The notes under the pieces are model-generated. The model was not told the DNA's origin and made no database searches. It worked only from the letters and a program-made list of their open reading frames with translations. A program made the position numbers and the translations under genes. A stretch of 64,000 nt of DNA from SHVO01 sp041905525 (lineage in GTDB: Bacteria; Pseudomonadota; Alphaproteobacteria; Rhodospirillales; Rhodospirillaceae), in contig JAYRKY010000011.1 of NCBI GenBank assembly GCA_041905525.1, positions 48,976 to 112,975 of the forward strand, in the 5' to 3' direction. The stretch's first letter is position 1. Each line of letters begins with the position of its first letter. Positions 37,366 to 45,652 of this stretch are shown in pieces.

Positions 37366-37938
37366 GTGAACCACGACAAACCCATGACCGCCGATAACAT
37401 CCCCGCGAGCCTCCCAAGCAAGTCGGCCATTCGTTTGGTGTTCGTGGTCGCGCGCGCCGAAAACGGGGTGATCGGGCGCGACGGAAAACTGCCTTGGCAT
37501 ATCTCCGCGGACCTTCAGCACTTCAAACGGATGACCTTGGGAAAACCCGTGGTCATGGGTCGCAAGACGTTTGAGTCGATCGGGAAGCCGCTGCCGCGCC
37601 GCACCAATATTGTCGTGACCCGTGATCCGTCCTGGCAACACCCGGGTGTCACGGTTGCCCATGACATCCCCACCGCGCTTGCCCTGGCCTACGAAGACGC
37701 TCATCGCACCGGGACCGATGAGGTCAGCGTCATCGGCGGCGGCGAACTCTTCAAACTTCTGCTGCCGCAGGCCAAGCGCATATACCTGACCGAGGTGCAC
37801 GGGACCTTTGAAGGTGACGCCGTGTTCGATGTCGATCACGCGCTCGGCTGGCGAGAGCTTTCCCGCGAGCGTCACGCCGCCGAAACGGCCGGAGGGCCGG
37901 AGTTCAGCTTTGTGACGCTCGAGCGAACGGGCGCATAA
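37366..37938 (+). CDS. folA: FolA, dihydrofolate reductase
   Basis: Reduces dihydrofolate to tetrahydrofolate with NADPH. The family features are VFVVARAENGVIGRDGKLPWHIS, including the loop with the active-site carboxylate position, MGRKTFESIG for NADPH binding, and SVIGGGELFKLLLP. The start is GTG at 37366 or ATG at 37384; both leave an N-terminal extension of 15-22 residues compared with E. coli. It serves the same cycle as thyA. Confidence 0.96.
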   Translation: MNHDKPMTADNIPASLPSKSAIRLVFVVARAENGVIGRDGKLPWHISADLQHFKRMTLGKPVVMGRKTFESIGKPLPRRTNIVVTRDPSWQHPGVTVAHDIPTALALAYEDAHRTGTDEVSVIGGGELFKLLLPQAKRIYLTEVHGTFEGDAVFDVDHALGWRELSRERHAAETAGGPEFSFVTLERTGA

Positions 37939-37963
37939 TCCGTATAGCTCGGAAGGGCCCGCT

Positions 37964-40078
37964 TTAGGGCGCCAGTCTGCATAAGGACGTGACATCGGCC
38001 ACGGTATCGGCGGCCTCGTTGTGGACGAGGTGCTGCAGATATCCGGTGAAAAAGCTGGATGTCACCTTCACTACGTAGTGCGCCATATCGAGTTCGTTCG
38101 GTTGCCACGCCGGCGAGGATCCCGACTGCAACGCCGCCGCCGTGATCACCTTTTGCCCATTCGCCGGAATCGTACCGGTCTGATAGGTGCCCAAGAGGTT
38201 GCCGTTGCGCGCATCATAGATCCCGAGTGCGAGGCTGGTCTGACTCGCCGCGGTGTTATGAACGATCACGGAGCTGGGATAACCCTCGATGCGCGTCGAG
38301 TGGACCCCCATCACCAGGTTTGTTTGTGCCGCCGCCCCGGTATCGCACGAAGTGATGTTGGTGAGTGTACGGGTGAAGGGCTCATGCATCGCATGCTGGA
38401 AGTAACCTGTGAACGTGGGGCGGATGGAGAGCGTGTAGAAATCGGGCTTCGCTGCCGGCAAGTTCGGGAGCTGGCTCTCAATAGCGCGAATGCCAATCTG
38501 CAGCATCGCCGAAGGGGCGATCGGACCGCTTGTCCACGTCGCGAGCGGCACGCCCGTGACGCCATTGGACAGCGTGACTTCCACCGTCCCCGATGCGGCG
38601 CTGCCGTTGTAGAATCGCAAATATGAGAAAAGGGTGGGGTGATTGGAGGAGAAGACCCCCGGGACGCGCAGGCCTGCGACATTGGCGTCAGCGGCGGCTG
38701 CAGGCGTCCAGGTCATCCAACTCGTGAGAAGGGTGCGATTCCACGAATCGTACCAGGGACCGCCCGCGCGGTCGTCCTGATCGTCGGCGTAGGAGAGTGA
38801 GCCCACCAGCGAGTTCTGGCCGGTCGCTCCGTCCGTGATGAAGAAGGGACCGCCGGAGTTTCCGCCGGACCCGTCGATCGCGTATTGCTTGACGTGATTC
38901 GAGCGGATGAAACTCGACGAGGTTTCGCCGCCTTCATCCTTCCACTGCGTGTAATTCGAAATGCCTTGCACGGTTCCGGGATAGCCGGAGGCCGTGACGG
39001 GGCTCAGGCTGCTCCCGAAGACAACGGGCATGAATGTGTCGGTGAAGGTGAACGGCGTGCGGAATTGTACCGCGGCGAAATCATGCCGGTAGTCGATCAC
39101 GGGATAAGAATCCTGGTCCGACATCTGCGTCCAGGTTTCGGTGACGCGAATGAAGGCGAAATCCGATTTGCCGTAGGGCCGGATCGGCTGGTTGTCGCCG
39201 AGGGCGTTCTGGTACTGCGCCGGATAGAACCGTATCTGCGATGCGTAACCGCCGCGGTTCAAGTTGTGCAAACAATGGCCGGCGGTGAGGACGACGTAAG
39301 GGCTGACGAGCGTGCCCGTGCAGCGAAAGCTCTGGCCGTTGGGATAGGTGACGGACAAATAGCCAATGGTGTTCCAAGGACCTACGAAGGTGTTTGTGAT
39401 CCGCTCGCGATCGTCGACACCGAGCGCCGCAGGACTTTCGGTGTCGAACACCGGCATTGCAGCGCCGCGTTCGCGCAGAAGCGGGCTGAACGTGGGCCCC
39501 GACGGGTCGGCTTCTTTGGAAGCGGGCAGAGGAGGGGCTTCGGGAACGGCGTCGGCGCCCCGCTCGGGGGCGGTCTTCGCGCTTTCGTCAGGCTTGATGC
39601 GGCGCAAGGGTTCCGGGCGGACATTCGCAGGTTCGTCGATCTCCTGTACATCGGCCGCCTGCGGCCGCGCGCGCGCATCGGGCGGCGGCGCGCCGACACC
39701 CAGGGAGTCGTTTAGAAAATCCTTTGCCGCTTGAAGCGAAAGTTGCTCGGGGTTCGGCGCCACGAGGTTGATACACGCGAGGCGCCGCGTTCCGTTCTGG
39801 TCGGTGTAGAGTTCGTGCCACTCGCGATAGCGGCCGTGAATGATCTGCCCCTTATGAACGACATCGGCCGGCGGTCTTTTTGCGGCCTCGGTGCAATTGT
39901 AGGCGCTGAGGTCAGGCAGGCGCGGTGCGTTGCTGTCCGCCGCCACCGCCGCAAGCGAGAATATCAATGAGGCGACAAAACCCGCGCCCCCAAGCGAAGC
40001 GCGATGATCAGATAACAAGAACAATCGGCGGACCAAAGGATACCCCAGCGCTGACGTTATCCATCCCAGGATAAGCAA
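37964..40078 (-). CDS. Secreted trypsin-like serine protease with duplicated C-terminal domain
   Basis: The longest frame is 704 residues. A hydrophobic stretch at about 29-47 ending AAVAAD is a probable signal peptide. A Pro/Ala-rich linker (125-205) leads to a V8/glutamyl-endopeptidase-like domain with H268 (VLTAGHCLH), D333 (RHDFAAVQF) and S408 (GSGGNSGGPFF), so the triad is complete. After it, two copies of a beta-rich domain of about 95 residues follow (484-578 and 602-700), each ending FTGY.QH....N/V..TS-C. The function of this repeat is unknown to me. No ATG opens the frame; the start is probably a TTG near or after 40078. It converges on folA. Confidence 0.82.
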   Translation of the reverse strand: MLILGWITSALGYPLVRRLFLLSDHRASLGGAGFVASLIFSLAAVAADSNAPRLPDLSAYNCTEAAKRPPADVVHKGQIIHGRYREWHELYTDQNGTRRLACINLVAPNPEQLSLQAAKDFLNDSLGVGAPPPDARARPQAADVQEIDEPANVRPEPLRRIKPDESAKTAPERGADAVPEAPPLPASKEADPSGPTFSPLLRERGAAMPVFDTESPAALGVDDRERITNTFVGPWNTIGYLSVTYPNGQSFRCTGTLVSPYVVLTAGHCLHNLNRGGYASQIRFYPAQYQNALGDNQPIRPYGKSDFAFIRVTETWTQMSDQDSYPVIDYRHDFAAVQFRTPFTFTDTFMPVVFGSSLSPVTASGYPGTVQGISNYTQWKDEGGETSSSFIRSNHVKQYAIDGSGGNSGGPFFITDGATGQNSLVGSLSYADDQDDRAGGPWYDSWNRTLLTSWMTWTPAAAADANVAGLRVPGVFSSNHPTLFSYLRFYNGSAASGTVEVTLSNGVTGVPLATWTSGPIAPSAMLQIGIRAIESQLPNLPAAKPDFYTLSIRPTFTGYFQHAMHEPFTRTLTNITSCDTGAAAQTNLVMGVHSTRIEGYPSSVIVHNTAASQTSLALGIYDARNGNLLGTYQTGTIPANGQKVITAAALQSGSSPAWQPNELDMAHYVVKVTSSFFTGYLQHLVHNEAADTVADVTSLCRLAP

Positions 40079-40162
40079 CCCTCAGCTGACGCGAGCCCAA
40101 CGCGCGTATCCTATCGTGCCCCGCTGTCCGCGTCATCGCGGCGCAGGGTGTAGACCACGCTC

Positions 40163-41314
40163 TTACTGTTTTTCCTCGAGAGATCCCCGGACGGAAATTT
40201 CAGGAGCTTTCCGTCGACCGGTGCTTAGTTTGTCCCACAAGCGCTTAGCAATTTCAATGTATGCCCCCGCGTGTGGACCGTCGGGCTCGCTTACCGCCAC
40301 GGGTGTTCCGGCATCCGAGGTAAGGCGGATTTTGATATCCAATGGGATCTCACCAAGAAAGTCGACGCCCAGGCTGTCCGCTGTCTTGTGCGCTCCGCCG
40401 TGCGAGAAGATTTCATCCCGGTGCCCGCAGTTCGGGCAGACGTAATAGCTCATGTTTTCGATGAGTCCCAGGATCGGCACTTCGACTTTCCGGAACATGC
40501 CAAGCCCCTTGCGGGCGTCGATCAATGCTATGTCTTGCGGCGTGGAGACGATAACGGCCCCAGCCAGAGGCACCCGCTGCGACATCGTCAATTGCGTGTC
40601 GCCGGTGCCCGGCGGCATGTCGACAACCATCAAATCGAGATCGCCCCAATCGACATCGCGCAGCATCTGCTCCAGTGCGCCCATCACCATCGGGCCGCGC
40701 CAAACGACAGGCGTGTCTTCGGCCATCATGAACCCGATCGACATCACCTTGATGCCGTGCGCCTCCAACGGCGTAACGCGTTTGCCGTCGGACAGCGGCT
40801 TCTGGCCGGCGAGGCCGGTGAGGCGGGGAACGGAAGGTCCGTAGATATCGGCGTCAAAGAGAGCAACTTTTTTGCCGAGCCTCGCCAGCGCCACGGCGAG
40901 GTTCACCGCTGTCGTCGATTTGCCGACCCCGCCCTTACCCGAAGCAACCGCGACGATGTTCTTCACCGTGGGCAGGGCGAGGCGTTCGCGGGGCGCGGCG
41001 CCTGGAGCGGGGCCTTGCGCGGGACCGTGGGCGTGACTGTGCGGGCCCGGTGATGGGGCCCGGCGGGCCTCGGCCGTCAGGACCGCCGTTACAGCCGTGA
41101 CACCGGAAAGTTGCCTTACAGCCTGTTCGGCGGCGGCTCGGACCGGTTCGAGCTTGGGGCCAAGGCTTGCCGGCACCTCGAGGGCGAAGGTAACGCGGCC
41201 GTCCTTGATGACCACGTTTTTGACCCATCCGCGGGCGACTATATCGAGACCGGCGGTGCCTGAATCGACCGACTTCAGGGTGTCGATAACAAGGCTTTCC
41301 GTCAGGCTGGACAA
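40163..41314 (-). CDS. mrp: Mrp/ApbC, P-loop iron-sulfur cluster carrier
   Basis: An Fe-S cluster carrier/assembly ATPase. The 383-residue product has an N-terminal MIP18/DUF59-like domain (about 1-85), a His/Pro/Ala-rich linker, the deviant Walker A VASGKGGVGKSTTAVNLA, the switch VVDMPPGTGDTQLT and the cluster-binding CxxC in YVCPNCGHRD. The start is a TTG at 41314 with CGGAG 8 nt upstream; no ATG is available in frame nearby. Length is normal for the family. Confidence 0.95.
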   Translation of the reverse strand: MSSLTESLVIDTLKSVDSGTAGLDIVARGWVKNVVIKDGRVTFALEVPASLGPKLEPVRAAAEQAVRQLSGVTAVTAVLTAEARRAPSPGPHSHAHGPAQGPAPGAAPRERLALPTVKNIVAVASGKGGVGKSTTAVNLAVALARLGKKVALFDADIYGPSVPRLTGLAGQKPLSDGKRVTPLEAHGIKVMSIGFMMAEDTPVVWRGPMVMGALEQMLRDVDWGDLDLMVVDMPPGTGDTQLTMSQRVPLAGAVIVSTPQDIALIDARKGLGMFRKVEVPILGLIENMSYYVCPNCGHRDEIFSHGGAHKTADSLGVDFLGEIPLDIKIRLTSDAGTPVAVSEPDGPHAGAYIEIAKRLWDKLSTGRRKAPEISVRGSLEEKQ

Positions 41315-41452
41315 GGCGATACTCCGATTTTTAGCGTTACAATAGTGCGCCGCGCGAAACCCGTCCCTACATTGCGAGGGGGGCGGGGTTGTCCTATAAC
41401 CCCAACGTGCTTGGACCGGCGTTCATGGTCTTGCTGACGAAGGATTATTCCA

Positions 41453-42598
41453 TTGTTTTATAAACAACAAGGCAGCGGCGGCGGCCCATGGGGCGGCGGC
41501 GGCGGCGGCGGTCCCTGGGGCGGCGGCGGTGGCGGTAGCGGGGGTGGTAATCCCTGGTCCGGACGCGGCGGCGATCGGGGCGGTAGCCCGCCTCCCGACC
41601 TCGAGGAACTGCTGCGCCGATCGCAGGATCGCCTGCGCCGTTTGATGCCGGGCGGTTTCGGAGGCCCGCGCAGCCTTTATGTGCTGGGCGCCATCATTCT
41701 TTTCTTCTGGGGATTGAGCGGCGTGTATGTCGTGCAGCCGGACGAGCAAGGCGTCGAACTGATGTTCGGGCGCTACGTTCGCACGACGCAGCCGGGTCCA
41801 AATTTCTGGTTCCCCGCGCCCGTGGGCACGGTGCTGAAGCCTAAGGTGACGCAAACCAACCAGCTCACCATCGGCTTCCGGGGATCGCCGGGAAATATCC
41901 GCGAAGTACCGCAGGAAAGTCACATCCTGTCGGGCGACCAGAACATCGTCGATATCCAGTTCGTCGTGCAGTGGCGCATCAGCAACGCGGGCGAGTATCT
42001 GTTCAACATGCGCGACCCGGAAGCGACCGTTAAGATCGCGGCCGAAAGCGCGTTGCGCGAGGTGGTGGGCAGCAACCCGCTGACCGCCGTCATCACCAAT
42101 CAGCGCGACCAGTTGGCGCAGCAGGCGCGCGAGCTGCTGCAAGGCATCATGGACGGCTACAAGGCCGGCGTGACGATCCTCGATCTGCGCATCCAGAAAG
42201 CTGACCCGCCGAAGGAAGTGATCGACGCGTTCAACGACGTGCAGCGCGCCAAGCAGGATGCCGAACGTCTCGAAAACGAAGCCTTGGCCTATCGCAACGA
42301 CATCATTCCCCGCGCCAAAGGTGACGCGGCGCGTCTGGTGCAGAATGCGACCGCCGAGAAAGAGCGTCTTGTGAAGGAAGCCGAAGGTCAGGCGGCGCGC
42401 TTTACCGCGTTCTATCAGACTTACGTTGCCAACAAGGACATCACGGCCCGCCGCATGTACCTCGAAGCCATGCAGGAAGTCTTGTCGAAGTCCGACAAGA
42501 TCATCATGGACAACAAAGGCGGCGCTGGCGTCGTGCCGTATCTGCCGCTGCCCGAGCTTAAGCGGCGGTCACAAGGTCAAGCGAGTGCTCCTCAATGA
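41453..42598 (+). CDS. hflK: HflK, SPFH-domain regulator of the FtsH protease
   Basis: HflK and HflC form the membrane cage around FtsH. The 381-residue product starts with a Gly/Trp-rich cytoplasmic segment (PWGGGGGGG repeats), a membrane helix at about 73-92, then the SPFH/Band 7 domain (VVQPDEQGVELMFGRYV) and a long helix (ADPPKEVIDAFNDVQRAKQDAERL). The start is a TTG at 41453 with AAGGA 8 nt upstream; no ATG is available. Its stop overlaps the hflC start (ATGA). Confidence 0.95.
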   Translation: MFYKQQGSGGGPWGGGGGGGPWGGGGGGSGGGNPWSGRGGDRGGSPPPDLEELLRRSQDRLRRLMPGGFGGPRSLYVLGAIILFFWGLSGVYVVQPDEQGVELMFGRYVRTTQPGPNFWFPAPVGTVLKPKVTQTNQLTIGFRGSPGNIREVPQESHILSGDQNIVDIQFVVQWRISNAGEYLFNMRDPEATVKIAAESALREVVGSNPLTAVITNQRDQLAQQARELLQGIMDGYKAGVTILDLRIQKADPPKEVIDAFNDVQRAKQDAERLENEALAYRNDIIPRAKGDAARLVQNATAEKERLVKEAEGQAARFTAFYQTYVANKDITARRMYLEAMQEVLSKSDKIIMDNKGGAGVVPYLPLPELKRRSQGQASAPQ

Positions 42599-43458
42599 AC
42601 CCGCGTATTGTTTTCGGCGTCGCATTCAGCGTCGTCCTTCTTCTTCTGCTGACCGGGACCTTCTTTACCGTGCAGCAGACTCAACAGGCGCTGGTTCTGA
42701 CATTCGGTAACCCGAGCCGCGTGATCGCGGAGCCGGGCCTGAAGTTCAAGCTGCCGCTGGCGCAGCGCGTCTTCTATTACGACAAGCGCATTCTCGATCT
42801 CGATCCGCAGGGCCAGGATATGTCCCTGATCGACCAACGTCGTATCAATGTCGACGCGTTCGCCCGCTACCGCATCGTCGACCCCTTGCGCTTCTATCAG
42901 GCGGTCGGAACGGAAACGGCTTTCCGGGACCGTTTCGGCAACATCCTGAACGGTTCGGTGCGCGATGCGGTCGGCCGCGCGGACCTCGCCGATGTGCTTG
43001 GGGCCAAGCGCGGCGCGGTGATGCACGAAATCACTGAAGCGGTGCGCCGACGCGCGCCGGAGTTCGGTATCGAAGTGGTGGAAGTACGCATTGGACGCGC
43101 CGATCTCACGGCCGATACGACCCAAGCCACCTTCAACCGCATGCGGTCCGACCGTATGGCCGAGGCGGCGGATTTCCGCGGCCGCGGACAAGAACAGAAG
43201 TCGCGCATCGAAGCCGACGCGGATCGTGAGCGGACGATCATCCTGGCCGAAGCCGAAAAGCAGGCGCAGACCCTGCGCGGGGAAGGCGAGGCGGAAAGCC
43301 GCAAGATCCTGAACGCGGCGCAGGGCCGCGATCCTGAATTCTATGCGTTTTTCCGAGCCATGGAGGCCTACCGCGGGGCCTTGGGCGAAGGAACCACGAT
43401 GGTATTGAGCCCGGATTCCGAGTTCTTCCGTTACTTCAGCAATCCGCCGCGCCGTTAG
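42595..43458 (+). CDS. hflC: HflC, SPFH-domain partner of HflK
   Basis: Partner of HflK in the FtsH-associated complex on the periplasmic side of the inner membrane. The 287-residue product has an N-terminal membrane anchor at about 6-24, the SPFH region (QQALVLTFGNPSRV, then RINVDAFARYRIVDPLRFYQ) and the helical tail with AEAEKQAQTLRGEGEAESRKI. Translational coupling to hflK is shown by the ATGA overlap. A terminator follows 58 nt later, separating the pair from the Do-type protease gene. Confidence 0.95.
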   Translation: MNPRIVFGVAFSVVLLLLLTGTFFTVQQTQQALVLTFGNPSRVIAEPGLKFKLPLAQRVFYYDKRILDLDPQGQDMSLIDQRRINVDAFARYRIVDPLRFYQAVGTETAFRDRFGNILNGSVRDAVGRADLADVLGAKRGAVMHEITEAVRRRAPEFGIEVVEVRIGRADLTADTTQATFNRMRSDRMAEAADFRGRGQEQKSRIEADADRERTIILAEAEKQAQTLRGEGEAESRKILNAAQGRDPEFYAFFRAMEAYRGALGEGTTMVLSPDSEFFRYFSNPPRR

Positions 43459-43515
43459 TCGTCAGCCTCACGGCTATTTCAGACGCTTTCGCGCTTAAAC
43501 GGTATATTCTGGGTG

Positions 43516-43556
43516 CACCCGGCGAGGAGAAATTCTCCCGCCGGGTGAGCCTTTTT
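43516..43556 (+). terminator. Rho-independent terminator of hflKC
   Basis: CACCCGGCG (43516-43524) pairs with CGCCGGGTG (43539-43547). An inner GGAGAA/TTCTCC extension lengthens the hairpin, and CTTTTT follows at 43551-43556. It lies between hflC and the next gene, so that gene needs its own promoter. Confidence 0.85.
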
Positions 43557-43587
43557 ACGGTCCCTCGTGTTATAAACACGGGGTATC

Positions 43588-45090
43588 ATGAACAATCCGC
43601 GTAACGGTTTAGGAGTTTCGGCCTTGAGATCGATCTTCCACACGGCGGCCACCCTGGCGGTCATCGGCCTTTTCGTAGCTGGACCCGCGCCGCAGGCGTT
43701 TGCGCGCAGCGCGCCGGACAGCTTTGCCGACCTGACCGCGAAACTGAGCCCCGCGGTGGTGAACATCTCCACCACGACCTTTGCCGAACGCAAAGACGGA
43801 CAGCGCGATCCCTTGGAAGAGTTCCGCGACTTCTTCAATCGCCGGGGCCAGGGCCAGGAAGGCGGTGAGGGCGGTCAGCAGCAGCAGCGCCCGCGCCAAC
43901 GCCAAGCGTCGCTCGGCTCCGGTTTCGTCATCGACAAGTCCGGTTTCATCGTCACGAACAATCACGTGGTGGAAGACGCCGACCAGATCTCCGTCATCCT
44001 CGAAGACGATACCGTGCTCGAAGCCAAGATCGTGGGCCGGGATGAAAAGGTCGACATCGCCCTTTTGAAGGTCGAGCCGAAGGCCCCGCTGCAGGCGGTG
44101 CCCTGGGGCGACTCCGACAAGGCGCGCGTAGGTGATTGGGTCATGGCCATCGGCAATCCCTTCGGTCTGTCAGGAACCGTGACGGCCGGTATCATCTCGG
44201 CGCGCGCGCGGAATATCCAAGCGGGCAACTACGACGACTTCATCCAGACGGACGCTGCGATCAACCGCGGAAACTCGGGTGGGCCGCTCTTCAACATGGC
44301 GGGTCAGGTGATCGGCGTGAACACCGCGATCTTCTCTCCCTCCGGCGGCAGCGTCGGCGTTGGATTTGCAAATTCCTCGAACCTGATCCGTCCGGTGATT
44401 GAGGATTTGCGCAAGTACGGCCGCGTCCGTCGCGGCTGGATCGGTGTGCGGATCCAGGGTGTCACCGACGAAATTGCTCAGACCCTCGGTCTCGGCAAGG
44501 CCCGCGGAGCGCTCGTGTCCGATGTCACCGCCGATGGCCCCGCCGTCGGCTCCGGCATCGCAAGCCAGGACGTCATCCTTTCTTTCGACGGCCGGCCCAT
44601 CGACAAGATGACCGAATTGCCGCGTGTTGTGGCGGGCACCGCGATCGACAAGACCGTCGATGTGCAGGTGTGGCGCAATGGCAAGCAGGTGACCCTGAAA
44701 CTGAAGGTCGGCGAATTGCCGGATGACGGCACCGCCGTCGCCGCGGCCGCGCCATCCAAGTCGGATACCGCCAAGGAGTTCGCGCGCAGCGAGATCAAGC
44801 CGCTGGGCGTCACGGTGGTTGAGATCACCGATGCCGCTCGCGAGAAATACAGCTTGCCGGCAAACGTCCGTGGTCTGGTCGTCGTCGAAGTGGACGAGAC
44901 CAGCGACGCCGCCCTCAAAGGCGTTCGTCCGGGCGATGTGATCGACGGTATCCAGCAGGCGAACGTTGCCTCCATGGCGGACGCGGAAAAAGCGCTCGAC
45001 AGCGCCAAGAAGGAATCGCGCAACGTCGTGCTCCTTCGTGTCGTCAGCGCCGGCGCGATCCGGTACGTCCCGGTGAAGGTGGCCGGGTAA
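43588..45090 (+). CDS. DegP/DegQ-type (Do) periplasmic serine protease
   Basis: A periplasmic quality-control protease. The 500-residue product has a signal peptide ending about residue 40 (APQAFARSA), a trypsin-like domain with catalytic triad H126 (TNNHVVED), D156 (KVDIALL) and S230 (RGNSGGPLF), and two PDZ domains at about 275-370 and 390-500. A Gln/Gly-rich LA-loop lies at 86-105. It sits after hflKC, an arrangement common in alphaproteobacteria. Confidence 0.95.
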   Translation: MNNPRNGLGVSALRSIFHTAATLAVIGLFVAGPAPQAFARSAPDSFADLTAKLSPAVVNISTTTFAERKDGQRDPLEEFRDFFNRRGQGQEGGEGGQQQQRPRQRQASLGSGFVIDKSGFIVTNNHVVEDADQISVILEDDTVLEAKIVGRDEKVDIALLKVEPKAPLQAVPWGDSDKARVGDWVMAIGNPFGLSGTVTAGIISARARNIQAGNYDDFIQTDAAINRGNSGGPLFNMAGQVIGVNTAIFSPSGGSVGVGFANSSNLIRPVIEDLRKYGRVRRGWIGVRIQGVTDEIAQTLGLGKARGALVSDVTADGPAVGSGIASQDVILSFDGRPIDKMTELPRVVAGTAIDKTVDVQVWRNGKQVTLKLKVGELPDDGTAVAAAAPSKSDTAKEFARSEIKPLGVTVVEITDAAREKYSLPANVRGLVVVEVDETSDAALKGVRPGDVIDGIQQANVASMADAEKALDSAKKESRNVVLLRVVSAGAIRYVPVKVAG

Positions 45091-45113
45091 GTCCCGGTCA
45101 CCCCCGCGCCGCG

Positions 45114-45560
45114 ATGCGTGTGGATTTCTATCACCTGTCGTCTTCGCCGGTCGAAAGGACGCTTCCGCAGCTTCTGGAGCGCATCCTTAAAACCGGCGAG
45201 CGCGCGATCGTTATGGCCTCGTCGCAGGACCGCCTCGAAGCCCTTTCCAACACGTTGTGGACCGCGAACCCCAATAGTTGGATTCCGCACGGGTCGGTGA
45301 AGGACGGATTTTCCGATAAGCAGCCCATCTGGCTGACGGACACCGAAGAGAACCCCAACGGGGCGCGTTTCCTGGTGCTGACGGACGGAATGGCGTCATC
45401 GCGCATGTCGGAGTTCGACCGTTGCCTGGACATCTTCGACGGCAACGCCGAGGCGATGCGCGATGCGGCGCGCGACCGTTGGAAAGCCGCAAAGGCGGCC
45501 GGGCATGAGCTGCACTACTGGCAGCAGGACGACGACGGCAAGTGGGGGGAAAAAGGCTAA
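45114..45560 (+). CDS. holC: HolC, DNA polymerase III chi subunit
   Basis: The chi subunit connects the clamp loader with SSB. The 148-residue product starts MRVDFYHLSSSPVERTLPQLLER, has RAIVMASSQDRLEALSNTLWT, the segment FSDKQPIWLTDTEENPNGA, and ends with DRWKAAKAAGHELHYWQQ; all are typical of HolC. It follows the protease gene by 23 nt, so it may be cotranscribed. Confidence 0.93.
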   Translation: MRVDFYHLSSSPVERTLPQLLERILKTGERAIVMASSQDRLEALSNTLWTANPNSWIPHGSVKDGFSDKQPIWLTDTEENPNGARFLVLTDGMASSRMSEFDRCLDIFDGNAEAMRDAARDRWKAAKAAGHELHYWQQDDDGKWGEKG

Positions 45561-45652
45561 TCTGAGACCGGCCGCTCCCGTTGCCGCACACGCTCTATCT
45601 AGGAGCGTGTTCCCAAGGTATTTTGGGTTGGGGTTGTCCAGGGGCGCCGTTC

